DNA from: Nostoc sp. HK-01
GTDB lineage: Bacteria > Cyanobacteriota > Cyanobacteriia > Cyanobacteriales > Nostocaceae
Assembly (NCBI GenBank): GCA_003990705.1
Contig: AP018318.1
Span: forward strand, 2,359,501-2,423,500
Length of the DNA stretch: 64,000 bases
Direction: 5' to 3'
In this document: positions 26,377-35,967 of the stretch, in pieces
How the letters are laid out: every line of letters begins with the position of its first letter
How positions within the stretch are numbered: the first letter of the stretch is position 1
Notes under the pieces: generated by a model
The model's database searches: none
Told to the model about the DNA's origin: nothing
The model's input: only the letters and a program-made list of their open reading frames with translations
Program-made: the position numbers and the translations under genes

Positions 26377-28488
26377 CTACGGTAGCCGCCAAACTTTGAC
26401 GGTTTTGTCCATACTCCCACGGGCAAGGGTTTTGCCATCTGGACTAATAGCAACAGAACTAAACCCGTCAGAATAAGATGTGAGGGTGCGGATTTCTCTC
26501 CCTGTTGCGAGATTCCAAACTTTGATAGTTTGGTCGCCACTGGTACTGGCTAGGGTTTTGCCATCTGGACTAATGGCAACAGAACTAACAGAGCCTAAAT
26601 GACCTATAAAGGTGCGGATTACTTTTCCTGTTGCAAAATTCCAAACTTTGATGGTTCTGTCAGCACTAGCACTGACAAGGGTTTTGCCATCTGGACTAAT
26701 GGCAACAGAATTCACTGAGTCGGAATGCCCTTCAAGGGTGCCAATTAGCTGTCCTGTTGTGAGATTCCAAACTTTGATGGTTCTGTCAGCACTAGCACTG
26801 ACAAAAGTGTTGCCATCTGGGCTGATAGCAACAGAATTCACTGAGTCGGAATGCCCTTCCAGAGTGCGGATTTCTTTTCCCGTTTCAGTATTCCACAATG
26901 TGATATTGGGGTTTTTGTTACGACTAGCACTGATAAGAGTTTTGCCATCTGGGCTGATGGCAATAGAATTCACTGAGTCGGAATGCCCTTCCAGAGTGCG
27001 GATTTCCTTTCCTGTTGTAATATTCCACACTTTGATGGTGTTGTCACGACTAGCACTGAAAAGAGTTTTGCTATCAGGGCTGATGGCAATAGTACTAACC
27101 GACTTGGAATGCCCTTGCAGAGTACGAATTTCCTTTCCTGTTGCAAGATTCCAAACTTTGATGGTGTTGTCACGACTAGCACTGAAAAGAGTTTTGCTAT
27201 CTGGGCTAAACACGACGGAACGAACTGACTTCACATGACCTGTGAGAGTTCCTGTTAAGAACATTTCGCTAGTTTTACCCGTTAATTCACGGGTAATTAG
27301 AGATACTGGATTAGTCGGAAATAAACCATAACGAACATAACTATATATTTGAGTTCCTACTAAGGTAATAGCAACACCCAGCAGCAAGTGTTTTGCCAAC
27401 TTAGTATATTGTCTCGACGGCTGTGGCGATACTTCTGGATTTACTGGTGAATCTACTAATCTTTCTTTTGTGAGTACTTGATCCTGAGAAGATACTATGG
27501 CTGGTGACGATGATGGTGAAAATGAAATTAGTTGTTGATGTATTGGTAGTTGTGTTGGTGGGAAGTTGGCAAATTCTTGCTGGATATGAGTTACAGAAGG
27601 CTGTGGTGATGGATTTAAATCCTTTAATAATTCTTCTACTGACTCATAACGGTGATGAGATTCTTCTTGCAACAGTTTATCTAGCATCCGCCCAAATTCT
27701 TGACTCACCCCTTGTCGCAAATGATCTCTCCAACTAAAAACCCAGCCATAACCTTGTCGTTTCCACAACTCCCAAGGGTGAGTTCCACTCAACAGGTGAA
27801 AGCAAGTTGCACCAACACTATATAAATCACTGGAGGGTAAAGCTTCGCCACCTTGCATTTGTTCCATAGGTGCATAACCAAAAGAACCAATTTGAGTTCC
27901 CGCTTGCGTCACCGCTGTTGCGGTCAGTTGCTTGGATGCACCGAAGTCAATGAGTACTAACTTGCCATTACTATGGCGAATAATATTCTCTGGCTTAATA
28001 TCGCGGTGAATAACTTTTTGTTGATGAACTGTTTTGAGAATATCTAATAAATCCAGCAATAATTCCCTAACTTTATCTTCAGTGAAATGTCCTTGCTGTT
28101 GTAATTCTTTTAATAAATTCTGTCCTTCAATAAATTCCTGTACCAAGTACAGGCGTTTATCTTCATTAAAATACGCTAACAGTGTTGGTATTTGCGGATG
28201 TTTGCCTAACTGTTGCAGTCGCTTTGCTTCTTGTTCAAATAGTTCTGTGGCTTTTTTGAGTGCGCCTGTTCCCTGGACTTGCGGTGCAAATTGCTTGATG
28301 ACGCAAGATTCATTAAGTTTGTCGATATCTTCTGCTAGATAAGTTTTACCAAATCCCCCGCCACCGATTGATTGAATTGGACGGTAGCGGTTTCTCAAAG
28401 CGATTAATGGCGCACCACAGCTAGAGCAGTACTCTACGCCATCAAAATGGGGTGGGTTGTGGCAAGCTGGATCTAGGCAGCAGGTCAT
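26377..28488 (-). CDS. Serine/threonine protein kinase with WD40 propeller
   Basis: A 703-residue membrane-anchored kinase. Residues 3-27 form a zinc-ribbon-like element (CCLDPAC...CSSCG). The kinase domain runs from about 33 to 290, with glycine loop GGGGFGKTY (42-50), Lys65, HRDIKPEN (161-168) and DFG (181-183), all intact. A proline/serine-rich linker and one membrane segment (about 368-388) follow. Seven WD40 blades of about 42 residues (415-703), several nearly identical (GHSDSVNSVAISPDGKTLVSASADRTIKVWN), make one complete propeller, presumably the ligand or partner-binding part outside the membrane or in the cytosol. Start ATG at 28488. Target unknown. Confidence 0.93.
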   Translation of the reverse strand: MTCCLDPACHNPPHFDGVEYCSSCGAPLIALRNRYRPIQSIGGGGFGKTYLAEDIDKLNESCVIKQFAPQVQGTGALKKATELFEQEAKRLQQLGKHPQIPTLLAYFNEDKRLYLVQEFIEGQNLLKELQQQGHFTEDKVRELLLDLLDILKTVHQQKVIHRDIKPENIIRHSNGKLVLIDFGASKQLTATAVTQAGTQIGSFGYAPMEQMQGGEALPSSDLYSVGATCFHLLSGTHPWELWKRQGYGWVFSWRDHLRQGVSQEFGRMLDKLLQEESHHRYESVEELLKDLNPSPQPSVTHIQQEFANFPPTQLPIHQQLISFSPSSSPAIVSSQDQVLTKERLVDSPVNPEVSPQPSRQYTKLAKHLLLGVAITLVGTQIYSYVRYGLFPTNPVSLITRELTGKTSEMFLTGTLTGHVKSVRSVVFSPDSKTLFSASRDNTIKVWNLATGKEIRTLQGHSKSVSTIAISPDSKTLFSASRDNTIKVWNITTGKEIRTLEGHSDSVNSIAISPDGKTLISASRNKNPNITLWNTETGKEIRTLEGHSDSVNSVAISPDGNTFVSASADRTIKVWNLTTGQLIGTLEGHSDSVNSVAISPDGKTLVSASADRTIKVWNFATGKVIRTFIGHLGSVSSVAISPDGKTLASTSGDQTIKVWNLATGREIRTLTSYSDGFSSVAISPDGKTLARGSMDKTVKVWRLP

Positions 28489-28682
28489 AACTGTGCATCT
28501 GTCTGGAGGTGTAGTTATTATCGCTTAAGCATGGACTAATCTGAGTAGTTACCGCAAAATAATTAATATATTGAGTGTTAAGTTGGGATAAGTCACAATT
28601 GGGGGACAGACAATAAACCCAACGGACGAACAAGTACAAGCCTGTGTCCGTGTCTGCCAAATGTTATCAAATACCTACTTAG

Positions 28683-29207
28683 TCATCCACTAAATACTTG
28701 TGGCCAGGTTGTGACTATAAAAACTGCAACCGCTGCAACTGCTAACAAACCCTGAATCAAATTCCCTACTAATGTACCAACGACAATTCCAATACCTGCT
28801 TTGACTGCTGGCCATAATTCTCGGCGGTAAATAAATTCACCAATAATTGCACCTATTAGCGGCCCAAATAACATTCCTAGCAATGGCCCGCCAAAGGGTA
28901 AAGCTGGTAATAATCCCAAGATTCCTAAAACTAAGCCAACAACTGCGCCAATTTGTCCCCATTTACTAGCGCCAGCTTGTTTTGCTCCTATGTAACTGGC
29001 TAAAAAATCAACTCCGACACTTAAAAGCAAAACCAGAATTGTGACGATTAAAGGTATCTTAATTGCTGCGAAAGAACCACTAACAAGTCCCCAAATAATA
29101 ATAGCAGCTAAAATTAAACTACTTCCAGGAATCGCTGGGACTACAGCACCAATAATTCCGACAATCATTAAGGCAATTAGTAACCAATAAATAATTTGCA
29201 TAAGCAT
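28683..29207 (-). CDS. DUF456 family small membrane protein
   Basis: A 174-residue very hydrophobic protein with about four to five membrane segments and many glycines. The family pattern VVPAIPGSSLILAAIIIWGL (about 23-42) and the glycine-rich GLLPALPFGGPLLGMLFGPLIGAIIGEFI (about 97-125) are plain. DUF456 proteins have no established biochemical role that I know. Two ATGs (29207 and 29201) are equally possible starts. It follows the CcbB-like gene on the same strand with a 109-bp gap. Confidence 0.85.
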   Translation of the reverse strand: MLMQIIYWLLIALMIVGIIGAVVPAIPGSSLILAAIIIWGLVSGSFAAIKIPLIVTILVLLLSVGVDFLASYIGAKQAGASKWGQIGAVVGLVLGILGLLPALPFGGPLLGMLFGPLIGAIIGEFIYRRELWPAVKAGIGIVVGTLVGNLIQGLLAVAAVAVFIVTTWPQVFSG

Positions 29208-29316
29208 TTAAATTTTTCAAAGATACGAGGAAAATATAGTAAATAATTAGCTGTCAGCATACTCTGAGTTACTTTGCGTTTTCCTCCATCTACCTCTGCG
29301 TTTAAAAATTAAACTA

Positions 29317-29961
29317 TTAGATACAAGAACTAATTGTGACAGCTAATTTATCAGCAATGCCAGCAATCCAATTTTCATCTTGTTTGGTGTAACTTCTAGG
29401 TGAATTTGCTCCTAAAATTATCACGCCTTTATCCCCAATGGGTTGACAAATTACCCCTTGAGTATTTTCGGGTAAGTAATCAAATTCAATTTTGCCAGGG
29501 TAGATATTTAAATTAACTAAATAAACTGGCTGTTGTTTTTCCAGTACTCGTTTTAAGATTGCCCCTGGTACTACTTCAGATTTAAGTCCCAGAATACCGC
29601 GACGTAACAAAACTTTACCTTGATATACAACTACCAGCGATCGCGTAACTGTGTTAGTTAATATCATCCGAGATGCCCAGGCTAGTTCTGTTTTCACGGC
29701 TTCTGGTAAGTCATCTGCAAGCACAAAACCTTCTTCCCCAATCAGTTCAACAGCATCAGGCGATCGCGGCTGTACTTGCTGCCAAATTAAACCCGTTAAA
29801 ATTAATACGGCACTCAAAATTACGCCCAAAACATCGCCACGAGATTGGGATTCTGTAAGTTCTGGTGTCAATAACCGATTAATTAGCAAAAGTATAGCGC
29901 CTAACCCACCGACAACTATGGGTAAACGGCGCAACACTCGATTGGGATCAGGTTTGGTCAT
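29317..29961 (-). CDS. ccbB: CCB2/CCB4-like cofactor assembly protein (CcbB)
   Basis: A 214-residue membrane protein with two N-terminal membrane helices (about residues 13-28 and 42-58: LPIVVGGLGAILLLINRLL, LGVILSAVLILTGLIW) and a soluble GAF-like domain. It resembles the CCB2/CCB4 family, needed to attach heme ci covalently to cytochrome b6 of the b6f complex in the thylakoid. The conserved-looking parts are VELIGEEGFVLADDLPEAVKTELAWAS and GVIILGANSPRSYTKQDENWI. Assignment is by family resemblance; no cysteine heme handling motif is expected. Confidence 0.78.
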   Translation of the reverse strand: MTKPDPNRVLRRLPIVVGGLGAILLLINRLLTPELTESQSRGDVLGVILSAVLILTGLIWQQVQPRSPDAVELIGEEGFVLADDLPEAVKTELAWASRMILTNTVTRSLVVVYQGKVLLRRGILGLKSEVVPGAILKRVLEKQQPVYLVNLNIYPGKIEFDYLPENTQGVICQPIGDKGVIILGANSPRSYTKQDENWIAGIADKLAVTISSCI

Positions 29962-30062
29962 TGGTCAATGGTCATTTGTCATTGGTCAATGGTTATTTGT
30001 CTTTTGCTCATAGCCAAAAGTTATTCTCCCTTGCTCCTCTGCTCCCCTGCTCCTCTGACTGT
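29960..30062. repeat. STRR-like repeats upstream of ccbB
   Basis: ATTGGTCAATGGTCATTTGTCATTGGTCAATGG is a 7-bp TGGTCAT family, then a CTCCTCTGCTCCCCTGCTCCTCTG run. Both occur elsewhere in the window. Confidence 0.7.
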
Positions 30063-30791
30063 TTACTCTTCTCCAGGTTCAATTATGCGTTGAAACAAAT
30101 AACCCGTACCTCTTGCAGTCAAGATTAATTCTGGGTTACTGGGATCGTCTTCTAGTTTTGCGCGTAGGCGAGATATATGCACATCTACCACCCGCGTATC
30201 TACATGGCGTTCTGGTGTATATCCCCAAACTTCTTGCAAAATCTCGGAACGGGAAAAAGCTTCTCCAGAACGGCTAACCAGCAATTCTAGTAAGCTGAAT
30301 TCCATTCCCGTCAAGCGAATGCGCTCATCACCTTTATAAACTTGTCGCTTGTTGGTATCGATTTTGATATTGCCTACGTGAATTACCCCAGAACTGGGAA
30401 TTCCCGATGCACCTGTTTTATCTACGCGGCGTAAAACTGAGCGAATCCGTGCTTCTAGCTCTTTGGGGGAGAATGGCTTAACTACGTAGTCATCAGCACC
30501 TAATTCTAACCCGGTGATGCGATCGGCAACGTCCCCCAAGGCTGTTAGCATAATAATAGGGACATCTGATTCTTTACGTAATTCTTGACACACGCCGTAG
30601 CCATCTAGCTTTGGCATCATCACATCCAAAACCACTAAATCAGGATCGGATTTGCGAAAAGTTTCTAACGCTTCCTCGCCGTCGCCAGCAGTTACAACAT
30701 CGTAGCCAATCATAGAAAGGCGCGTTTCTAAAATCCGGCGAATGCTGGCTTCATCGTCTACCACCAGGATTTTTTCTTTATGACTTTCCAA
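30063..30791 (-). CDS. rpaB: OmpR-type response regulator RpaB (Ycf27)
   Basis: A 242-residue OmpR/PhoB-family response regulator, essential in cyanobacteria, that controls high-light and photosystem genes through HLR1 sites. The receiver domain (residues about 8-120) has the acidic pair VDDE, phosphoacceptor Asp56 in VVLDVMMPKLDGYG, LTALGD and the K of VVKPFSPKELEAR. The winged-helix domain covers about 140-235 (RLTGMEFSLLELLVSRSGEAFSRSEIL, HVDTRVVDVHISRLRAKLEDDP). No ATG exists: TTG at 30791 (giving ME-S-HKEK, like the known MENHKEK start) lies 11 bases after AAGGAG; TTG at 30800 is too close to it. Confidence 0.93.
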   Translation of the reverse strand: MESHKEKILVVDDEASIRRILETRLSMIGYDVVTAGDGEEALETFRKSDPDLVVLDVMMPKLDGYGVCQELRKESDVPIIMLTALGDVADRITGLELGADDYVVKPFSPKELEARIRSVLRRVDKTGASGIPSSGVIHVGNIKIDTNKRQVYKGDERIRLTGMEFSLLELLVSRSGEAFSRSEILQEVWGYTPERHVDTRVVDVHISRLRAKLEDDPSNPELILTARGTGYLFQRIIEPGEE

Positions 30792-30800
30792 GTTGCTCAA

Positions 30801-30967
30801 CGCTCCTTAACTAAAATTTTTCATGATTAATTTTTAATACCATAATATTAAGATATCATTCCCACAATTGATTTGAAAAATGCTGGAAAAACCAGTTTTC
30901 TTTGACTTTAGTTTTTTGTAAGAATTAAGAAAAAATTAAGATTAATTAACTTAATTAAGATTTAAGA
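30801..30967. promoter_or_regulatory. Divergent promoter region rpaB / radA
   Basis: A 167-bp AT-rich spacer between divergent genes; promoters for both must lie here. The sequence has poly-A/T tracts (AAGAAAAAATTAAGATTAATTAAC) but I could not pick individual -10 boxes or a convincing HLR1 pair. Confidence 0.5.
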
Positions 30968-32548
30968 ATGCCTAAGCCTAAAACCTTTTACATTTGTAAC
31001 GAATGTGGTGCAGAATCTCCCCAGTGGTTTGGTAAGTGTCCTAATTGCGGAACCTTCAATTCTTTAGAAGAACAAATTGCCATACAATCTTCCGTTGATG
31101 TACCCACAAGAGGAGGGGTCGGCAGTTGGCATAAGGAGCAAAATAATGGGAAATCTCATGCTAAACCAGCAAAACCACGGGCTTCGCTGACATTTGATCA
31201 AATTAGCGATCGCCAAGTCACGCGCTGGGAATCTGGCTATGGAGAATTAGATCGAGTCTTGGGTGGTGGTGTTGTTCCTGGTTCAATGGTATTAATCGGT
31301 GGCGATCCGGGGATTGGTAAATCTACATTATTATTGCAAGTATCAAATCAATTGGCGCAGAGATACCGGATTCTCTATGTTTCGGGAGAAGAATCAGGAC
31401 AACAAGTAAAATTGCGGGCGTTGCGTTTGGGTGTTTCTAAATCGGTGAGTGTGGTTGGTAATGGTAATGGCACAGCAACAGAAGCAGCGTTAGATATAGA
31501 AGAATCAGCAGTCACAGTAAATACCGAAGTATTAGAAGTAGAAACAGTAACAGACTCTTCTGAGCGTATAGGTGCAGATTTGTATGTCTTACCAGAAACT
31601 GATTTAGAAGAAATTTTACGGGAAATAGATTCTCTCAGACCAAATGTGGCGGTGATTGATAGTATTCAAACCGTATTTTTTCCCGCACTGACATCTGCAC
31701 CTGGTTCTGTCGCCCAGGTGAGAGAATGTACCGCAGCCTTGATGAAAGTGGCGAAACACGAAGACATCACGATGTTAATTGTGGGACACGTCACCAAAGA
31801 AGGTGCGATCGCCGGGCCGAAAGTCTTAGAACACTTAGTAGATACAGTACTGTATTTTGAAGGCGATCGCTTTGCTTCCCACCGATTATTAAGAACCGTG
31901 AAAAACCGTTTCGGCGCTACCCACGAAATCGGCATATTTGAAATGGTGGAACATGGACTGCGAGAAGTTTCTAACCCTTCAGAGTTATTTTTAGGTAATC
32001 GTGATGATCCCGCGCCAGGTACAGCCATTGTCGTCGCCTGCGAAGGTACACGCCCGATTGTGGTGGAATTACAAGCCCTTGTTAGTCCGACAAGTTACCC
32101 CTCACCCCGACGCGCCGGGACTGGTGTAGACTACAACCGCTTAGTCCAAATTCTCGCGGTTTTAGAAAAACGCGTGGGAATTCCTATGTCAAAGCTAGAT
32201 TCTTATGTCGCTTCGGCGGGTGGATTGAGTGTAGTCGAACCAGCCGTAGATTTAGGAGTAGCGATCGCCATTGTTGCCAGTTTCCGCGATCGCATCGTTG
32301 ATCCAGGTACAGTTTTGATTGGGGAAGTCGGGTTAGGGGGACAAGTCCGCGCCGTTTCCCAGATGGAATTGCGGTTAAAAGAAGCAGCCAAATTGGGATT
32401 TAAACGCGCGATCGTCCCCAAAGGCACAAAATTTCCCGACCTTAATCTGGAAATCTTACCAGTATCCAAAGTAATTGATGCGATTATTGCTGCCATTCCC
32501 CATCAAACACTAGAAGATAGCGATTTCGATCCAGACGACGACGAATAG
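30968..32548 (+). CDS. radA: DNA repair protein RadA
   Basis: A 526-residue RadA/Sms, a branch-migration helicase in recombinational repair. A C4 zinc finger lies at Cys10, Cys13, Cys24 and Cys27. The RecA-like ATPase core has Walker A GGDPGIGKST (111-120) and the family motif KNRFG. The C-terminal Lon-like domain holds GGLSVVEPAVDLGVAIAI and the GEVGLGGQVRAV segment. An insertion of about 45 residues, rich in Val, Glu and Thr (about 160-205), sits between the SGEES and DLYVLPETDLE strands and is longer than in E. coli RadA. The end is acidic (DPDDDE). Confidence 0.97.
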   Translation: MPKPKTFYICNECGAESPQWFGKCPNCGTFNSLEEQIAIQSSVDVPTRGGVGSWHKEQNNGKSHAKPAKPRASLTFDQISDRQVTRWESGYGELDRVLGGGVVPGSMVLIGGDPGIGKSTLLLQVSNQLAQRYRILYVSGEESGQQVKLRALRLGVSKSVSVVGNGNGTATEAALDIEESAVTVNTEVLEVETVTDSSERIGADLYVLPETDLEEILREIDSLRPNVAVIDSIQTVFFPALTSAPGSVAQVRECTAALMKVAKHEDITMLIVGHVTKEGAIAGPKVLEHLVDTVLYFEGDRFASHRLLRTVKNRFGATHEIGIFEMVEHGLREVSNPSELFLGNRDDPAPGTAIVVACEGTRPIVVELQALVSPTSYPSPRRAGTGVDYNRLVQILAVLEKRVGIPMSKLDSYVASAGGLSVVEPAVDLGVAIAIVASFRDRIVDPGTVLIGEVGLGGQVRAVSQMELRLKEAAKLGFKRAIVPKGTKFPDLNLEILPVSKVIDAIIAAIPHQTLEDSDFDPDDDE

Positions 32549-32631
32549 GTAATAGGTGATAGGGGACAAATTATAGAATCTCCCCTACACCCTCACACTC
32601 TTATTCACCCAAACCCCTACCCCTACTCAAC

Positions 32632-33366
32632 ATGACAGCCATCATCACCCAAAACTACCAAGTCACTTGGGAAAAACTACCCGATGATTACGTTCTTCCA
32701 GATGAGCCAGTGGATAACATCAACCAACCAGCCATAGCAGCAGCCCTCACCGAAAGCTTACAAATCGCCAGAAAAATCCCTGAAAATGCCTTTACATCCA
32801 CAAATTATGGTATTTGTGCAACTTTAGATGGAAAAATGGTCATTAAAGCCCCTGATTGGGCATATATTCCCAAAATTACCGTTGATAAAGCAGAAGTAAT
32901 CCGCAGTTACACTCCCCAACTCCAAGGCGACATCCCTGTAATTGTGATGGAATTTATTTCGGATACAGAAGGAACAGAGTATTCAGCCAAACCGACCTAT
33001 CCTCCTGGGAAATGGTTTTTTTATGAACGCATCTTAAAAGTGCCAAACTATGCCATCTTTGAACCTGATAGCGGTAACTTAGAAGTTTATCGCCTAGATA
33101 ACAATACAGGTAGATACACCATCCAAACCTCTAACGAGAGCCAACATTACTGGATTAGCGAAATGAATCTTTCCCTTAGCGTTTGGCAAGGTACTCGTGA
33201 AAACCGCACAGGCCATTGGTTACGGTGGTGGGATGAACAAGGAAACCTGTTATTCTGGGGTTTTGAGTTAGCAGAACAAGAACGACAACGTGCTGAACAA
33301 GAACATCAACGTGCTGAACGACTAGCAGCACAATTGCGAGCAGCAGGTATTGAACCTCAAGATTAG
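32632..33366 (+). CDS. Uma2 family protein (DUF820)
   Basis: A 244-residue Uma2/DUF820 member. PVIVMEFISDTEGTEYS (about 103-120), PGKWFFYERILKVPNYAIFEP and LSVWQGTRENRTGHWLRWWDEQGNLL are family segments, and the C-terminal heptad-like coiled region (ERQRAEQEHQRAERLAAQL) is typical. It is closest in layout to the protein at 6178-6957. Function unproven. It follows radA by 83 bp but with no strong ribosome site. Confidence 0.85.
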   Translation: MTAIITQNYQVTWEKLPDDYVLPDEPVDNINQPAIAAALTESLQIARKIPENAFTSTNYGICATLDGKMVIKAPDWAYIPKITVDKAEVIRSYTPQLQGDIPVIVMEFISDTEGTEYSAKPTYPPGKWFFYERILKVPNYAIFEPDSGNLEVYRLDNNTGRYTIQTSNESQHYWISEMNLSLSVWQGTRENRTGHWLRWWDEQGNLLFWGFELAEQERQRAEQEHQRAERLAAQLRAAGIEPQD

Positions 33367-33512
33367 AGTTATGATGAATACCTCTCTCCTAAATATATTA
33401 CCCCACCCATCCAATAGGAAGGGCAGGGTGTACTTGCGATTTTAATATTATTAAAACTGTAAGCGATCGCTAATCTTCAAGGGAATACTAAAAATAATCT
33501 TTCAAAAAACCC

Positions 33513-34130
33513 ATGAAACAAATTAGCCATAAAATTACAAATAAATTAGAGCGCATATTACTATCTTTTATCCCTCACATTGTCAAGTGGGAAGAATACT
33601 TGCAAACTAAAATCAAGAAATATAAACATCAACAACTAAAGCAACAATTAAAATCTGTCGGTTCTCGTGTGCGATTTAGAGATGATATTCGGATTGATCA
33701 TCCGCAAAATGTTTCCTTTGGCAATAAAATTTACATCGGTACGAACGTTGTATTAGATGGTCGTGGGGGAATTACAATTGGTGACAACACGACAATCGGA
33801 TTTAACGTTGTCATCTTATCAGCAAATCACGATTATCAAAGTAACGCTCTACCTTATGAACATGATATTTACATTCATAAACCTGTAGTAATTGGTAAGA
33901 ATGTTTGGATTGGAGCTAATGTCTTAATTATTCCTGGTATTGTGATTGGAGACGGAGCAATTATCGCCGCAGGTACAGTTGTAACTTCTAATGTGGAACC
34001 TTTAGCAATTGTAGGTGGTCAACCTAGCAGAATCATTAAATATAGAGATAAAGAACACTATGACCGCCTTGCGCTTGAGCAAGCCAATCAAGCTGAAGTT
34101 TTATCTACAAACCCTCACTGTGAAGGATAA
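33513..34130 (+). CDS. Left-handed beta-helix acyltransferase (hexapeptide repeat)
   Basis: A 205-residue trimeric-type acetyl/acyltransferase. An N-terminal helical segment (1-~50) is followed by hexapeptide coils such as [17 protein letters not shown] and [16 protein letters not shown], then the catalytic His in LSANHDYQS. The end [29 protein letters not shown] is characteristic of the WcaF/NodL/maltose-acetyltransferase group. Such enzymes acetylate sugars in surface polysaccharides; substrate is unknown. The next gene downstream is convergent and unrelated, so no polysaccharide cluster is evident. Confidence 0.88.
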   Translation: MKQISHKITNKLERILLSFIPHIVKWEEYLQTKIKKYKHQQLKQQLKSVGSRVRFRDDIRIDHPQNVSFGNKIYIGTNVVLDGRGGITIGDNTTIGFNVVILSANHDYQSNALPYEHDIYIHKPVVIGKNVWIGANVLIIPGIVIGDGAIIAAGTVVTSNVEPLAIVGGQPSRIIKYRDKEHYDRLALEQANQAEVLSTNPHCEG

Positions 34131-34353
34131 TACAAACATCAATTCCTGAAACTGCTTGATTAATATTGGATCAATATCCATCCTAGATAATTTGCTAAAA
34201 CTCATAAACTAGATTTTTAAAGTTTGACGGCTGACAAATTGAATTGAACAGCTAAATTTAGTGTGGATTTATCAATATCAATTGACATTCAATTCGGTTA
34301 ATTAATTGCTAATATTTTTAGATTCAATTTATAAAGTAAATATTAATCTTTGT

Positions 34354-35097
34354 TTAGCTCCATTTATGATAGCTACGACTTGTAATTTGATAAGGGTGAA
34401 AAATTTCTAGATAATTAGTTTGCAAAGTTTTGAAGAATTTGTTTATCATCTCTGTGTCATCTAAATGGAAAGGATGTTCTTGATTAAAACCTTTGAAAAA
34501 GCACCAGTTAAGTATGATTTTACCTTCATCTTTGAGAATTTTATGAAACTGTAACAGTTGGTGGTTAGGGTCTGGTAAATGTTCTAAAACATCAAAGCAA
34601 AGAATCGTATCAAAATTTATGTTTGGTGGTATTTCGAGGTAGAAAGTTATTTTATCGTTCAAACCTAATTCCTTTGCTCGGTACTCAACAAAATTACGAT
34701 TAATGGGATTGATATCACAATAGATTACTTGTTCAACTTGAGGAGAAAGAGCAGCGGCTATGGTGTGAGTACCAATACCTCCACCAAAATCTAATACTCG
34801 ACCTTGGCTATGGTCTGCAATTAAACGCAGAGTATCTCCTATGTAGTTTTGGCTACCTAAGTGCCATGCGCCTAGTTCAAACAAATAGAGTTCATTTACT
34901 TTTTTACTATAAAAAGTGGTTGCTTTTTCCCAATCAAAGTCTTTATGGCCTAACTCAGCCATGTGTTGCTGACTACATTTTAACTTTGTTTCTAGCGACA
35001 CTGGATCTAGGTTCAGAAATCCTTGTATATGTTGTTTCAAATTAAATGAGTTTTCCCAAAAAGTTTTAAGGAATGATGGTGTATGTAATGTTTGCAT
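34354..35097 (-). CDS. SAM-dependent methyltransferase, class I
   Basis: A 247-residue methyltransferase. Motif I GRVLDFGGGIGTHTIAAAL (about 93-111) binds SAM; the acidic end of strand 2 is VIYCDINPIN, and FDTILCFDVLEHLPDPNHQL (about 157-176) is the post-motif region typical of the Methyltransf_11/23 group. The N-terminal ~80 residues form a helical cap that may choose the substrate, which cannot be inferred. No obvious operon partner. Confidence 0.85.
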   Translation of the reverse strand: MQTLHTPSFLKTFWENSFNLKQHIQGFLNLDPVSLETKLKCSQQHMAELGHKDFDWEKATTFYSKKVNELYLFELGAWHLGSQNYIGDTLRLIADHSQGRVLDFGGGIGTHTIAAALSPQVEQVIYCDINPINRNFVEYRAKELGLNDKITFYLEIPPNINFDTILCFDVLEHLPDPNHQLLQFHKILKDEGKIILNWCFFKGFNQEHPFHLDDTEMINKFFKTLQTNYLEIFHPYQITSRSYHKWS

Positions 35098-35388
35098 AAT
35101 TTTGGTAATATAATGTGTGTAACTTCAGTATGATACTATACAATAAAATTAAAAGCAGAGATTTCTGGTCAGTAATGAGAAATTCTGTTGTAAAAAGACT
35201 AAATAACCTAAATTTGATTGTGTAGTAAAACTGAGGAGTTAGTTTTTAATGTTAGGTTCTGACGGACAATTAGAAGAGCAAGATTCAAGTTTGGCTTAGG
35301 GTGTATCCAAGTTTTTATTTAGCAAAGACAGAATAACTGTCATTGTGAGGAGGAACGAAGTTCGCACAGCGTAAGTGTCGCAAATAAT

Positions 35389-35859
35389 ATGCAGTTATCT
35401 AGAAACAATGCAAATGGATATTTAGCAGCAATTATAGGTAGTTTAATTGGGGCTGTAGCACTTTTATATTTAGGTGGTTATTTAGGCAGGATTTATGTGA
35501 TTAAATTTATGCCTAATGCCGAATTAGAAGGATTAATACCACCTGTAATTGGTCAGTTTATTGGTTGGTGGATTGGAGAAGTAATTGGATGTTGGCTGGC
35601 TTTACGTTGGCAAAATCACAGGAAGGTCAACAAAACCGTTAAATTATTAGCAATCCTAACTCCTATTGGCATCATCCTCTGGTTAGTAGCTTTTATCTTT
35701 ATTTCCCAACTGCTCAACAGTTATTTTAGTGATTTAGAAATGCTGCTATTGCAAAACCAAATACGACCAATATCTGTTGGTTTATTAATCATGGTTTTAG
35801 CATGGCTGGCAAGATTTTTAACAAAACCTCAGCCTCCTCATCCACACACTTATGAGTAA
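35389..35859 (+). CDS. Small membrane protein of unknown function
   Basis: A 156-residue protein with about four membrane segments: residues 12-30 (LAAIIGSLIGAVALLYLGGYL), about 50-68 (VIGQFIGWWIGEVIGCWLAL), about 85-107 (LLAILTPIGIILWLVAFIFI) and about 126-143 (ISVGLLIMVLAWLARFL). No conserved motif is recognised. It ends convergently with the pentapeptide-RidA gene, with hairpin repeat copy C between. Confidence 0.7.
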   Translation: MQLSRNNANGYLAAIIGSLIGAVALLYLGGYLGRIYVIKFMPNAELEGLIPPVIGQFIGWWIGEVIGCWLALRWQNHRKVNKTVKLLAILTPIGIILWLVAFIFISQLLNSYFSDLEMLLLQNQIRPISVGLLIMVLAWLARFLTKPQPPHPHTYE

Positions 35860-35880
35860 GCAAATATCCGTGAGAAACAA

Positions 35881-35911
35881 GATCCCCGACTTCTCAAAGA
35901 AGTCGGGGATC
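35881..35911. repeat. Dispersed hairpin repeat, copy C
   Basis: Inverted repeat GATCCCCGACTTCT / AGAAGTCGGGGATC between two convergent genes, a position where it may act as a transcription end or an mRNA 3'-end stabiliser. Confidence 0.88.
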
Positions 35912-35967
35912 TGAATAAGCGCAATTCTCACAAACACAATAGGATTGCTATTGCCGATCAACTAGTT

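Noticed and set aside
26612-27238. 208-codon frame antisense to the WD40 region
   Set aside because: It mirrors the repetitive WD40 coding strand; codon pattern and homology belong to the kinase.
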